Shown one piece after another: positions 7,808 to 17,316 of a DNA stretch of 64,000 nucleotides. Below the pieces are notes generated by a model. It was not told the DNA's origin, searched no databases, and was given only the letters and a program-made list of their open reading frames with translations. This DNA is from Pseudomonadales bacterium (lineage in GTDB: Bacteria; Pseudomonadota; Gammaproteobacteria; Pseudomonadales; Azotimanducaceae), in contig JANQFF010000519.1 of the NCBI GenBank assembly GCA_028277965.1, positions 1 through 64,000 on the forward strand. Direction: 5' to 3'. How positions within the stretch are numbered: the first letter of the stretch is position 1; the number at the start of each line of letters is the position of its first letter. Made by a program: the position numbers and the translations under genes.

Positions 7808-9220
7808 ATGCGAATTTCAAAATCAACGCATCTCGTTCGTCTCCTGCAGACGCAGGACGTTCTCGTTGCCACGCTGGGTTTTCTTCTGATCACTCAGCTT
7901 GCCGGGTTTCTCGGCATTTTCTCCCGCGACGTGATGTTCATACACCTGTGGTTGACACCACTTGTTCTGATACTGGCGTTCGTGGCCTCCACGACAAATA
8001 CAGCTCGCCTGCATGGCCAGTCGTTGCTCCAACATGCCTTATCTGCGGCGAGATTCACCGGAATAGTCGTTGGCGGCCTGTTGATTGCCGTGTTTGCAAG
8101 CCAGTTAGGCGAAGTCAACCGAATTGTCATATTCAGCTACGCCGTCCTGTTGTTTGCCGCATTTCTCTTCATCAGGGCTTTCCTGTCCTGGTACTACCTC
8201 ACCGGACGCAAAGAGCACGAGGACAACTTCCTGAAGGTGCTCATCATAGGCAGTGGTCCCCGGGCGAGGAAGCTCGCGGCCCGCTACTCTGAGCACTCAG
8301 ATTGGGGAATCCAGATTGTCGCCATGCTCGACCCCGAACCTCAGAATCCGCATGTAACACCTGCTGAACGCAATGGACAGGTCAGGGCGCTCGACGAACT
8401 TCCTTTTATCCTCGATACCCAGGTCATCGACGAGGTTATCGTCTGCACGCCCAGGTCGTTCTCTGAAGAGATCACCAGTGTTGCGGCGGCGTGTGAGGAA
8501 CACGGCGTGTGCCTGAAGTACATGGCAGACCTCTACGATATGCAAACCAAGCAGATTGGGCTGGAACATGTGGGAGAGCTTCCGGTGCTGTCTTTTGAAC
8601 CCGTGGTCCAGGACGAATCCAAGCTCATCGTGAAACGGGTTGTGGATCTGATGCTCGTCATCGCCGCTACACCATTCATGCTGCCTTTATTCATCCTGGT
8701 TGCCCTGCTGATCAAGCTGGATTCGCGCGGTCCGGTGTTTTTCCTCCAACCCAGGGTTGGGCTCAACAAACGCCAATTCAAAATGATCAAATTCCGTTCC
8801 ATGTTTACCGATGCAGAGGAACGTCTGAAAGAAGTCGAACACCTGAACGAGGCTGATGGCCCCATCTTCAAAATGAAAGACGACCCCCGCGTCACGCGGG
8901 TCGGTCGCTTCATACGGCGCACGAGCATCGATGAACTACCACAGCTCACTAATGTCCTGCTTGGTCAGATGAGTCTCGTTGGACCACGCCCAATGTCACT
9001 GAGAGATGTTGAACAATTCAGCCTGGGCGTTCAGCGCAAGCGATTCAGCGTCAAACCCGGGCTTGCCTGCCTGCGGGAGGTGTCAGGGCGCAGCGCACTG
9101 AGTTTTGACGAATGGCTGGCGTTGGATCTCAAATACATCGACGAGTGGAGTCTCAGTCTTGACTTCAAGATCCTGCTGAAACTCCTGCCTGCCGTCATCG
9201 CGGGAGACGGTGCGCAATAA
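7808..9220 (+). CDS. Polyprenyl-phosphate sugar phosphotransferase (WbaP/WcaJ type)
   Basis: The 470-residue inner-membrane protein has the long form of bacterial phosphoglycosyl transferases. Four to five N-terminal hydrophobic segments (residues 15-125) come first, then a Rossmann-like domain beginning KVLIIGSGPRARKLAARY, a further helix (LMLVIAATPFMLPLFILVALL), and the catalytic C-terminal domain with KMIKFRSMFTDAEERL, DDPRVTRVGRFIRRTSIDELPQL and SLVGPRPMSLRDV. The family moves a sugar-1-phosphate from UDP-sugar to undecaprenyl phosphate, the first step of a repeat unit. It opens the exopolysaccharide locus; a second enzyme of this class sits at the other end (59883). The sugar is not predictable here. 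Confidence 0.93.
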   Translation: MRISKSTHLVRLLQTQDVLVATLGFLLITQLAGFLGIFSRDVMFIHLWLTPLVLILAFVASTTNTARLHGQSLLQHALSAARFTGIVVGGLLIAVFASQLGEVNRIVIFSYAVLLFAAFLFIRAFLSWYYLTGRKEHEDNFLKVLIIGSGPRARKLAARYSEHSDWGIQIVAMLDPEPQNPHVTPAERNGQVRALDELPFILDTQVIDEVIVCTPRSFSEEITSVAAACEEHGVCLKYMADLYDMQTKQIGLEHVGELPVLSFEPVVQDESKLIVKRVVDLMLVIAATPFMLPLFILVALLIKLDSRGPVFFLQPRVGLNKRQFKMIKFRSMFTDAEERLKEVEHLNEADGPIFKMKDDPRVTRVGRFIRRTSIDELPQLTNVLLGQMSLVGPRPMSLRDVEQFSLGVQRKRFSVKPGLACLREVSGRSALSFDEWLALDLKYIDEWSLSLDFKILLKLLPAVIAGDGAQ

Positions 9221-9226
9221 CCCTTT

Positions 9227-9934
9227 TCAGCTCAGGCGCCGGTACCAGCGCCGCAGCGTCCGGTAGTCGAAGCCGACCCGCACCGCAACACCTACCATGG
9301 CGCGACCGAACGGTCCCAGCTCTCTGCGATTCGACAGTGCATTTGCGTGGGGTATCGGTTCAGACGGAATGGGTTTCCCAAGGAATTCGCAGAGTTCCGG
9401 CCAGCCCTGGCCCTGAGTGAAGTCGATCGTCAACAACCTCGAAGCCCTCTCGCCGCTGAAGTGTTCCTTGACCCGCTGGAGGTGAGTTTCATATACCCAG
9501 CGGTAGCGTTCCTCGTTGAACGTGCTGCATCCGAAGAGAATCGAATTGTAGAAATCCACGGTCGAACCTTTTTTAGGCCTCGCATAATCCTGGTTGAAAC
9601 CGGCTTTGCGGGAAGATGCGATCCAGGCGTCGACGTCTCGCGTGGTCAGGATAAACAGTGAATCAGGGTACTGCTGATCGAGTTGAGCGAAAATTGCTGG
9701 TATCGGTGTATCCGATAGAACATCATAGCGTTCCAGGACCTTCAGCTCGTAGTCACCCTCGCGCAGCTGATTCTCGGTCGTCGGGTCATCAGGATTGTGA
9801 TGGCACCTGTAGCCCAGCACGGTGAGCGCTTCATGCAGTGTCGATGTGCCTGATTTGGGCAGGCCTATGCCAAATATTTTGCTCAATTTGTGTGTTTCGT
9901 TCCGGTTGAAAGGGTGATTTGCGGTTAAGCTCAT
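9227..9934 (-). CDS. Sulfotransferase-like protein
   Basis: The N-terminal IFGIGLPKSGTSTLHEAL is the PAPS-binding 5'-phosphosulfate loop of P-loop sulfotransferases, and FILTTRDVDAWIASSRKAGF matches the 3'-phosphate-binding block (RD followed by a Ser). The ATG at 9934 gives 235 residues. The longer frame adds 47 basic residues that overlap the divergent gene and look untranslated. Such proteins move sulfate from PAPS to a hydroxyl of a glycan or lipid in the cytoplasm. It is transcribed against its neighbours, convergent with the phosphotransferase and divergent from a GT2. One of four sulfotransferase-like genes in the locus. Confidence 0.85.
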   Translation of the reverse strand: MSLTANHPFNRNETHKLSKIFGIGLPKSGTSTLHEALTVLGYRCHHNPDDPTTENQLREGDYELKVLERYDVLSDTPIPAIFAQLDQQYPDSLFILTTRDVDAWIASSRKAGFNQDYARPKKGSTVDFYNSILFGCSTFNEERYRWVYETHLQRVKEHFSGERASRLLTIDFTQGQGWPELCEFLGKPIPSEPIPHANALSNRRELGPFGRAMVGVAVRVGFDYRTLRRWYRRLS

Positions 9935-10026
9935 TGTACATATATCCCGGAATGGCAATCTGTGCACGACTTCCGTTCCGGCGCATGAACAGACCAAGAT
10001 CAATCTATACAAAGGACTTATAGAAC

Positions 10027-11268
10027 GTGTCAGGCGATGTCGAAGCGACAATAGGCGATATCCGTTCCGGCACACTGATGGCGGACACCGCTCACGTTAA
10101 CACCTGCAGTGAATCACTGACGAAACGCTCCATACAGATCGCCCACTTTCGTGAGCTGGTCCCCAATCCACACCTGCTGCGCGAACACCTGAACGACCTA
10201 GTCGAAGACGTTTCAGAAACCGCGTATTCAATATACACGACCGGTCGGGCGGAGCAGGTCTACGCTCACGCGCCTGACGGTCTGCTGACTGTGATCGTGC
10301 CGAGCTACAACAGCGCGGCGTACATCATTGAGACACTGGAGTCCATCGCGCGGCAAACCTACGAGCATGTTCACGTTATCGTCGTCGACGACGGCTCTTC
10401 GGATGACACAGTCGAGATTGTCCGGGAATTCATGAAGCCCCGTACGAACACGCTATCCCTGGCATTGATGGCGATCCCACACGTCGGAAGCCCCAGCATC
10501 ACCAGAAATGTGGCGTTGTACAACCTGTTACCTGAATCCACTGACTATGTTGCCTTCATGGACAGCGACGACCTGTATGCAGATCCATTGTCTCTGAGCC
10601 ATCTCATCGATGCCCTGCAGACCAACCCGGACGCTACAGCCGCATACGGCGACTATGACTGGATCAATGCGCAAGGCACGCATGAGAAGCCAGCAGCCGG
10701 GCTGCGCAGGACTCGAAGCGGATACCGTTGGCGTCGGGATCAGTGTCTGACCTGGGAAAACCTTGCAACGGGGCGCATTGGAGTGTTTCACCTGCAGTGT
10801 CTGGCAGTCAGAACAGGAACGCCGTTCATCCCGTATCGCCCCCAGGGTGAAGACGAGGAGTTTTTTGCGCTCCTGTTCCGTGCTTCCGCCGAGGCAACCG
10901 GTGGCGCGCTGACCCGGATCGTTCAGGTGCCTGCGCTGGTTGCTCACTACCGCAAGCACAACGAGAGTTTCACGTCAGGCTCGCAGCCGGTCCGTCAGCT
11001 GCAAAACGTCAAAGTATTCACGCCAGATCCCGACGCGGACATCCCCCCTTTTTTTCAGTTTGCCGGCATCCCCAGGGAATACCAGACCCGTGCGTTCCTG
11101 TCCGAGTGGACGCTGCGCCGGGAAGTACGTCTGGCTGCACGCCGCGTCGTGCGCAGACGGCAAAGCCCGTTCAGCGCTGTGAAAAGGTTACTTACCCTGC
11201 CGAACATTCGAAAACGGGATCTGGTACTTGTTCCGCTTCGGCAGATTTCCTTTAAATTCTTTGGTTAG
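10027..11268 (+). CDS. Glycosyltransferase family 2
   Basis: The GTG start at 10027 is supported by AAAGGA about 10 bp upstream and gives 413 residues. An N-terminal extension of about 85 residues precedes a GT-A domain: LLTVIVPSYNSAAYIIETLESIARQTYEH, VIVVDDGSSDDTVEIV (nucleotide binding), and DYVAFMDSDDLYADPLSL, which carries the DxD-type metal site near residue 180. The later QGEDEEFFALLFRASAEATGG fits the catalytic-base region. The C-terminus is basic and probably membrane-associated. It should add one sugar to the growing lipid-linked unit. The N-terminal extension is unusual for GT2 enzymes and I do not recognise it. Confidence 0.9.
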   Translation: MSGDVEATIGDIRSGTLMADTAHVNTCSESLTKRSIQIAHFRELVPNPHLLREHLNDLVEDVSETAYSIYTTGRAEQVYAHAPDGLLTVIVPSYNSAAYIIETLESIARQTYEHVHVIVVDDGSSDDTVEIVREFMKPRTNTLSLALMAIPHVGSPSITRNVALYNLLPESTDYVAFMDSDDLYADPLSLSHLIDALQTNPDATAAYGDYDWINAQGTHEKPAAGLRRTRSGYRWRRDQCLTWENLATGRIGVFHLQCLAVRTGTPFIPYRPQGEDEEFFALLFRASAEATGGALTRIVQVPALVAHYRKHNESFTSGSQPVRQLQNVKVFTPDPDADIPPFFQFAGIPREYQTRAFLSEWTLRREVRLAARRVVRRRQSPFSAVKRLLTLPNIRKRDLVLVPLRQISFKFFG

Positions 11269-11315
11269 GTCATGAGAGTGAATCAGATAATCACACAACC
11301 CGCGGGTACATCAGC

Positions 11316-12512
11316 ATGAAGATCGCATTGTTTGCAGACAGTTTCTTACCCGCTATCGGTGGCCGTGAACTGGTCGTTCACCACCTCGCGCTCCAGATGC
11401 AGGAACTGGGGCATACCCCGGTTGTCGTCGGTCCTGGAGGATGGTGGTCCAGGCGCCATCAGAAATACCCTTACCCGGTGGTGCGTTGCCCCTCGATTCC
11501 AGGGGTTCCTTTTTCACGGGTCAAACGCAGCAGGCTGCTGCAGGCACACCGGCGCTACAAGTTCGATGTGATCCATGCCCATGCGACTTACCCTTCCGGC
11601 TATATCGCCGCGCTTGCCGAAGATACCCTGGGTGTTCCCCTGGTCATCACACCTCACGGGGAAGATATCAACCTGGTCCCCGAAATAGACTTCGGGTACC
11701 GGCTCAATCCGGAACTCGATGCCAAGATTAAAACCGCGATTCAACACGCAGCCCGTGTCACTGCCATCAGCGACACGGTTCATGATTCGCTCGTCGATGC
11801 AGGTGCGCCTGAACATAAAATTGTCGATATACCGAACGGCGTGGATACGCGCCGCTTTACGCGACCCCAAGATGAGAGCACCCTGAAGCGCTTCGGCATC
11901 GATGCCGACAGTTTTGTGGCTGTGTCCATCGGCAATCTGCACCCACGGAAAGGACATGACGTTTCCATTCGCGCCATCAAGCAGATTGCAGGCGATTTAC
12001 CCAATGTCAAACTGGTCATCGTTGGCGCGGGCACGGTACGGCTGGATACGCTCGTCACCGAAGTTGGGCTGACAGACCAGGTACAACTTGCAGGTACCAT
12101 ACCCACGCCTGATCCAAGCAAACCTGATCAGCCCGATCTTCTTGCCGCGTTGCTGAAACGAGCGAATGTGTACATAAGCGCCAGCGTCGGTGACGGTGCG
12201 GAGGGCCTTTCTCTTGCGCTCCTGGAAGCCATGGCTGCCAGCGCCTGCCCGCTGGTCACCGAAATATCGGGCAACCGGGACGTAATCGACAATGAACGCA
12301 ATGGTCTTGTCGTTCCCCCGGGTTCGAGCGAGGCCATCGCAGCCGCGCTCAGGCGCCTTTATGGAGACAGGGACCTGTGTGAGCAACTGAGCGAGGCTGC
12401 CAGACTGGACGTCCAGGCGTCCGACTGGCTGGAAATCGCCAAAACCTATATCGAGTGTTACGAAGCGGTCATAGACAATCACAACTGCGCGATCAGCAGA
12501 CGGAAAGTGTGA
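11316..12512 (+). CDS. Glycosyltransferase family 4
   Basis: This 398-residue GT-B enzyme begins KIALFADSFLPAIGGRELVVHHLA, the glycine-rich acceptor-side loop of GT4. The central HGEDIN and HAARVTAISDTVHDSLVDAG are followed by the linker VDIPNGVDTRRFTRP. The donor domain has SIGNLHPRKGHDVSIRAI and the EX7E motif in EGLSLALLEAMAAS, and ends GLVVPPGSSEAIAAALRRLY. It should transfer a sugar from an NDP-donor with retention of configuration in the cytoplasm. An insertion of about 15 residues (IPTPDPSKPDQPDLLAA) sits before the EX7E motif. Confidence 0.93.
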   Translation: MKIALFADSFLPAIGGRELVVHHLALQMQELGHTPVVVGPGGWWSRRHQKYPYPVVRCPSIPGVPFSRVKRSRLLQAHRRYKFDVIHAHATYPSGYIAALAEDTLGVPLVITPHGEDINLVPEIDFGYRLNPELDAKIKTAIQHAARVTAISDTVHDSLVDAGAPEHKIVDIPNGVDTRRFTRPQDESTLKRFGIDADSFVAVSIGNLHPRKGHDVSIRAIKQIAGDLPNVKLVIVGAGTVRLDTLVTEVGLTDQVQLAGTIPTPDPSKPDQPDLLAALLKRANVYISASVGDGAEGLSLALLEAMAASACPLVTEISGNRDVIDNERNGLVVPPGSSEAIAAALRRLYGDRDLCEQLSEAARLDVQASDWLEIAKTYIECYEAVIDNHNCAISRRKV

Positions 12513-12579
12513 TGTACCGCGCTCCAACCCGCGCACCTGTTCTGGTAGCCTAGCGCGCACGAGTAGGTATCATCAGGTC

Positions 12580-12589
12580 AATTCGTACG
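12580..12589 (+). promoter_or_regulatory. AATTCGTACG motif upstream of the beta-helix gene
   Basis: The ten-mer AATTCGTACG, containing the palindrome CGTACG, ends 49 bp before the ATG of the beta-helix gene. The same ten-mer occurs in two other non-coding regions of the locus (21034 and 23407), and CGTACG alone lies about 50 bp upstream of the polymerase gene start. Function is inferred only from recurrence and position. Confidence 0.4.
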
Positions 12590-12637
12590 TCATGCTACTT
12601 GTCGTATCTTGAATTGCCGATTTTCTCGGAGAGATAT

Positions 12638-14287
12638 ATGAAAGGTTTTCTTTACAGTATGCGTGTGGCGCTTGCTGTGATCTGTACAGGCGCAGCACTT
12701 GGCGCAACTGCTGCTGACTTCTATGTCAGCAATAACGGCGACGACTCCAACGACGGTCGTTCCCACATTTCTGCCTGGCGGACCGTGGACAAGGTCAACA
12801 GTGCCAATATCCCCTCAGGTTCCAATGTGTATTTCCGCTCTGGAGATGTCTGGCACGACCAACAGCTGAAGGTTAACTGGGGCGGCAGCGCGTCTGATCC
12901 GGCAGAGATCGACTGCTACGTCGTTCGCTCAGGTGCAGCCCGTGTTTGCCGATCAAGCGATCCGAAACCGGAGATCAACGGTTCGCTCGAGGCCAGTTGT
13001 CTGGCCGATCTGTCCTGCACCATACATGGTGAACATCATGACGGCTCCTCGGGTCCCCGCTCGATACCGGCTTCCCGCTGGGAAGGGCTGATAGCGATAA
13101 ACGCCAGCCACGTTCACGTGCGCAACTTCAGGATCCGCGAGTCGGCAGGAGCAGCGATCGTTACCGCAAACAGTCAGGATCTTCGGGGGTTCGTGTTCGA
13201 AAACCTCGACGTTTCGCTGACCGCTAACCGGCTCATCGCCTTCGGGCGCGATACCCGCGATATGATCGTGAGGAACAGCACGTTCTCCAAATACAACTAC
13301 TGCGACTACGGGTCTGCGGACGAGGGTGCATGGGACATCTGTTCGGGTCCGGGCTGGCCGGGTGGCATTTTCATCTGGGATGCCCCAAATGCCAACGCGC
13401 TGATCGAAAACAACACGGTGACCCAGGGGTTTGGGGAAGGCATCAACTGTCTTCAGTCTTCACACGTCATTATTCGCGGCAACCGTGTTGGGAATCTGCG
13501 ATCCGCCAGGATTTACCTGGACAACTGCTCCGACACCGTGGTCGAAAACAACATCACGTGGGGTGACCCGGACCTTAACTGGCACTTCACTGAACTCGGC
13601 GGAACCGGGGTTGCAGTTTCTCTGGAGAAGTACAAATTCCAGGGTCCCTCAGTTCGAAACCTCATCAGAAACAACATCATATCCGGTATCGGTACCTGCT
13701 TCAGTGTGGCGATCCAGGAAGAAGGTGACTGGCGGCTGGGCGCAGAAATCTATGGCAATACCTGTCTGCACCCCACCAACTACGGCATCAACTTCTCCAA
13801 CAAGCTGACTGCGGAGAACGTTGTGGGCATGATTGTTAAGAACAACATTTTTTACGCACCCAACATACGTTCGAAAGAATGCCAGGTATCGTCCAGCGTC
13901 GCGTCGGTCGTCGATTTTGGCTACAACCTCTTCTCAAGCTCATCAAAGTCCGACTCCGGGTGTTTCGGACCAGGCACTGTCTTCGATAATCCGGAGACGC
14001 CAGCGAGCCCGAATGATGCAAGCCGCTGGTCCTACACCAGACAGCCGCGCTCTGCAGACTTTGCTCTCGATCGGACTTCTCCGGCCTTCAGTGCAGGAAC
14101 ATCACTGCTCGCGGACATAGACCACGTCTCCAACATCCCGATGAGTAACCAGACACAGTCGTGCACTCCGGACGAACAGGCTTTAAGCCGTGATTTCAAT
14201 TGTCAGCTCAGGTCGGATCCTCCCTCCCTGGGCGCACTGGAGCCCTACGTCGCTCGCCCTAATCCGCCGGTGATCTTATTGAACTGA
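12638..14287 (+). CDS. Secreted right-handed parallel beta-helix protein
   Basis: The ATG at 12638 has GGAGA 6-10 bp upstream and opens a clear signal peptide (MKGFLYSMRVALAVICTGAA, cleavage near TAA-DFYV); a longer frame from 12599 lacks both. The mature protein begins DFYVSNNGDDSNDGRS, a common opening of pectate-lyase-like beta-helix proteins. It then shows many Asn-rich helix turns such as VRNFRIRESAGAAIVTANSQD, NALIENNTVTQGFGEGINC, SHVIIRGNRVGNL and VVENNITWG. Family members include polysaccharide lyases and C5-epimerases, so a periplasmic enzyme that trims or edits the exported polymer is plausible. No catalytic residues can be assigned. It is 549 residues long and ends 27 bp before the next glycosyltransferase ribosome site region. 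Confidence 0.8.
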   Translation: MKGFLYSMRVALAVICTGAALGATAADFYVSNNGDDSNDGRSHISAWRTVDKVNSANIPSGSNVYFRSGDVWHDQQLKVNWGGSASDPAEIDCYVVRSGAARVCRSSDPKPEINGSLEASCLADLSCTIHGEHHDGSSGPRSIPASRWEGLIAINASHVHVRNFRIRESAGAAIVTANSQDLRGFVFENLDVSLTANRLIAFGRDTRDMIVRNSTFSKYNYCDYGSADEGAWDICSGPGWPGGIFIWDAPNANALIENNTVTQGFGEGINCLQSSHVIIRGNRVGNLRSARIYLDNCSDTVVENNITWGDPDLNWHFTELGGTGVAVSLEKYKFQGPSVRNLIRNNIISGIGTCFSVAIQEEGDWRLGAEIYGNTCLHPTNYGINFSNKLTAENVVGMIVKNNIFYAPNIRSKECQVSSSVASVVDFGYNLFSSSSKSDSGCFGPGTVFDNPETPASPNDASRWSYTRQPRSADFALDRTSPAFSAGTSLLADIDHVSNIPMSNQTQSCTPDEQALSRDFNCQLRSDPPSLGALEPYVARPNPPVILLN

Positions 14288-14320
14288 CGTTCCAAACCAG
14301 ACTGAGAAGGAGCTTTGTCG

Positions 14321-15427
14321 ATGGGAAGAGTCTGTATACTGCTGCCGGGCCACTGGAGTGTGGTCAAGGGCGGAGCTGAGTATCAGGCTCATCTGCTGGC
14401 AGAATACATTGAGCAACACACGGAACACGACGTTTCGTATCTCACCGCCCGGGCAGATGACTCGCTGGAAACACCGTATGAGGTGCAGGTATTTCGTCGC
14501 TCATCGTTGTTTGCCCACCGCGGCTTTGGACACAGTGTCGACGCGGGGCGTGTTTACCGGGCGCTCAGGGACATTGCCCCGGACATACTGATCCAGATGG
14601 TTGCAAGCGCCCACACGGGCGTTGCGGCGTTTTACAGTAGGAAGTACGGCATCCCCATGTTCTGGTACCTCGCGAGCGATGCGGATCTCGATCCGATGCC
14701 AAATCTTGGTGTGCGCGGTCCTGCCAGATACCTGGACAAGCTCCTGTTCGAATATGGCCGGCGCCACTCGTCACATGTGATCGCTCAAACCTCGAACCAG
14801 GCTGAACTCATGAAAGCCCGGTTTCAGCGGACCTGCGACGCCGTCATTGCCAATTTTCATCCGCCCGCACAACAGGAGATTTCGCGTAGCCTGGACCAGT
14901 TTGTTGTCCTCTGGATTGCAAATCTGAAGAAGCTCAAGCGACCCGAGTTGTTTCTCGATATCGCCCGGAAATGCGAGGACAACCCCGCAATCCGGTTCAA
15001 ACTGATCGGTGAGGCGGAACAGAGCGAATGGTGCGACACCGTTCTGCAGCAGGCTTCTGAAATGCGCAATGTAGATTACCTCGGGCAATTGAGCATCGAC
15101 GAGGTCAACTGCCAGATTTCACGCTCACACCTTCTGGTCAATACCAGTGAATACGAAGGATTGCCCAATACGTTTCTTCAGGCCTGGATGCGTGAAGTAC
15201 CAACCCTCACGCTTACCGTAGATCCCGACGGCGTGATCGGAAAACACAACCTCGGGTATGTACAGGATGATACCGCGGCGCTTGCGGATGAAATCCGCTC
15301 CTATGCTGACGACCCATGCAAACTGGGCACAACCGGCAGGAACGCGAAGCGGTATGCTGACAGCGCGTATTCAATGGCCAACGCACAGGCCATCGTCGAC
15401 CTCATATCAGCGAGCGAGACACAATGA
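14321..15427 (+). CDS. Glycosyltransferase family 4
   Basis: The ATG at 14321 lies 8 bp after AGAAGGAG; a TTG two codons earlier is too close to that site. The 368-residue GT-B protein opens GRVCILLPGHWSVVKGGAEYQAHLLAEYI, with the glycine-rich loop. Its C-terminal half shows LWIANLKKLKRPELFLDIARK, FKLIGEAEQSEWCDTV, VDYLGQLSIDEVNCQISRSHLLVNTS and YEGLPNTFLQAWM, where the second glutamate of the usual EX7E motif appears to be replaced (E-G-L-P-N-T-F-L-Q). This is often seen in active GT4 subfamilies. It overlaps the next gene by 4 bp (ATGA), so the two are translationally coupled. Confidence 0.9.
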   Translation: MGRVCILLPGHWSVVKGGAEYQAHLLAEYIEQHTEHDVSYLTARADDSLETPYEVQVFRRSSLFAHRGFGHSVDAGRVYRALRDIAPDILIQMVASAHTGVAAFYSRKYGIPMFWYLASDADLDPMPNLGVRGPARYLDKLLFEYGRRHSSHVIAQTSNQAELMKARFQRTCDAVIANFHPPAQQEISRSLDQFVVLWIANLKKLKRPELFLDIARKCEDNPAIRFKLIGEAEQSEWCDTVLQQASEMRNVDYLGQLSIDEVNCQISRSHLLVNTSEYEGLPNTFLQAWMREVPTLTLTVDPDGVIGKHNLGYVQDDTAALADEIRSYADDPCKLGTTGRNAKRYADSAYSMANAQAIVDLISASETQ

Positions 15428-16191
15428 CAGCCGCTTCATACCACAACTTCGTCATAGTCGGGACACAGCGCACCGGTTCGAGCGCACTTGCCGAGAGAAT
15501 TGGACTGCACCCTCATGTCGCTTGCGGCTGGGAGTGGACAGAATCATTTCGCGTATTCGACAAGCTTGGCGCCATGGAACGTGGATTTGCGGGTGACTTC
15601 TCGAGGTTGCGGGATCACGAACGGCAGCACATGAACACATGCTGCGATGATGCAACGCGGTGGATAGGATTTCGCCGTTTATTCGGCGCTTCCGACAAAT
15701 GGTGTTTCCATCCCCGGTACTCGTTGAAACTCATGACAGACAGGATGGATGATCATCTGCGATGGTTCAAAGCGCACCCGGAAGTGAACGTCATACACGT
15801 CATACGGGAAGACAATGTCGCCTGGCTGCGCTCCAAATTCGTTGCCAGGGAGAGCAACTCGTTTGCAGGAGAGGAGTATCCCGAAGACCTGGCAGTCCAT
15901 ATTCCACGGAAAGAGGCGCTCGCACGTTTGCGATCGAAACGCTGGGTCGACGAGACCCTGAAAGAGCTGGAGGGTACCAATCCGTACCTGCGCGTGACAT
16001 ACGAGGCTTTGTCTGCAGACATTGAGCAATCCAGTACTGAAGCTCTGCAATTTCTGGGCGCGGAACCTTCGCTATGCCCGACATCAGGTGCTTCGCTCAA
16101 CAAACAGGCCACGCGCACCGATTCCGAATACATCGCGAACTACGATGCCCTGGTTGAGTACCTCGAATATGAGGGTTATCTGAAATGTTGA
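15424..16191 (+). CDS. Sulfotransferase-like protein
   Basis: The 255-residue protein opens FVIVGTQRTGSSALAERIG, a PAPS-type P-loop (TQRTGSS), and later has VIHVIREDNVAWLRSKFVARES, the expected 3'-phosphate-binding block. A C-terminal helix region ends NYDALVEYLEYEGYLKC, resembling Stf0-like enzymes in bacterial glycan loci. It probably sulfates a sugar of the repeat unit or a lipid-linked intermediate. It is locked between two GT4 genes by overlaps of 4 and 7 bp, strong evidence that it belongs to the same assembly operon. The acceptor is unknown. Confidence 0.82.
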   Translation: MTAASYHNFVIVGTQRTGSSALAERIGLHPHVACGWEWTESFRVFDKLGAMERGFAGDFSRLRDHERQHMNTCCDDATRWIGFRRLFGASDKWCFHPRYSLKLMTDRMDDHLRWFKAHPEVNVIHVIREDNVAWLRSKFVARESNSFAGEEYPEDLAVHIPRKEALARLRSKRWVDETLKELEGTNPYLRVTYEALSADIEQSSTEALQFLGAEPSLCPTSGASLNKQATRTDSEYIANYDALVEYLEYEGYLKC

Positions 16192-17288
16192 TTCAGGTAA
16201 TTGGCTGCCGTGGCATCGGGACAATTGAAGGCGGTATCGAACGCCACGTCGAAAAGCTCTACCCGAACCTCATCGACGATGACCTTGATGTCGAATTGTT
16301 GCTCAGGTCACCTTACCGTAATGGCATTACGGGGGACCGCATCAACGGGATGAAGGCCCGTTGGCTGTGGGCACCAAAATCAGGCAGCCTGGAGACAATA
16401 GTCCACTCGTTTATCGCTGTCCTTGTCGCCGCTGTGTCACGGCCTGATGTTCTGCACATTCACGGTATTGGTCCCGCCATATTTACCCCGTTGGCAAAGA
16501 TGTTTGGATTGCGGGTCGTCGTCACCCACCATGGATTCGATTATGAACGCGAAAAATGGGGAAACTTTGCCCGGTTCGTTTTAAAGACCGGAGAACGGCT
16601 CGGAGCCAGGTACGCTGACTCCGTCATCGGTGTTTCAGACACTATCCGCGATCGGCTTGCGGAAAACTTCGCCGTATCAGCGACCTCAATACCTAACGGT
16701 GTAGACCTGCCACCGCTCAGAGAGGCCGGCAGTGTTCTGCAATCACATGGCCTTTGCGCTCGTAAGTATGTGCTGCAGGTCAGTCGATTTGTCCCTGAAA
16801 AACGGCAGGCTGACCTTGTCCGCGCCTTCACACATGCATCGCTTGATGGCTGGAAACTTGCCCTCGTTGGTGACGTCGAGGGGAGCGAATATGCAGATGA
16901 AGTCCGCGCTGCAGCCAATGACAACCAGAATGTGGTTCTGACAGGGCTATTAACGGGGCCGAGCCTCGAAGAGGTCTATGGCAATGCTTCCGCCTTTGTT
17001 CTGCCATCCTCACACGAGGGGTTACCAATCGTCATTCTCGAAGCCCTCAGCTACGGTCTGCCGGTCATCGCCAGCGACATCAAGCCAAACAAGGAACTGC
17101 CGCTTCCCGAAACCTGCTATTTCAAAGTCGGCGACGTGGATGCACTGACCGAGAGACTCTGCCAGCTGCCACGGGGCTGGGACGAACATTCAGCGAAACA
17201 GCGCAGGGATCATATGGCGAACTGCTTCAGCTGGGCGTCGATCGCAACAAAAACAAAGCAAGTCCTGATGGCGGTTAACGCCGCGTGA
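16185..17288 (+). CDS. Glycosyltransferase family 4
   Basis: A 367-residue GT-B protein. The N-terminus reads IQVIGCRGIGTIEGGIERHVEKLYPNL, with a glycine-rich loop typical of enzymes adding the second or third sugar. VVVTHHGFDYEREKWG, ADSVIGVSDTIRDRLAE and SIPNGVDLPPL follow. The donor half has LQVSRFVPEKRQADLVRAF and ALVGDVEGSEY, then the EX7E motif in SSHEGLPIVILEALSYGLPVIAS. It overlaps the upstream sulfotransferase gene by 7 bp. It should transfer one sugar in the cytoplasm; donor and linkage are not readable. Confidence 0.93.
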   Translation: MLIQVIGCRGIGTIEGGIERHVEKLYPNLIDDDLDVELLLRSPYRNGITGDRINGMKARWLWAPKSGSLETIVHSFIAVLVAAVSRPDVLHIHGIGPAIFTPLAKMFGLRVVVTHHGFDYEREKWGNFARFVLKTGERLGARYADSVIGVSDTIRDRLAENFAVSATSIPNGVDLPPLREAGSVLQSHGLCARKYVLQVSRFVPEKRQADLVRAFTHASLDGWKLALVGDVEGSEYADEVRAAANDNQNVVLTGLLTGPSLEEVYGNASAFVLPSSHEGLPIVILEALSYGLPVIASDIKPNKELPLPETCYFKVGDVDALTERLCQLPRGWDEHSAKQRRDHMANCFSWASIATKTKQVLMAVNAA

Positions 17289-17316
17289 GTTGTCACAGGG
17301 AGTTTGAGGAGTACTT

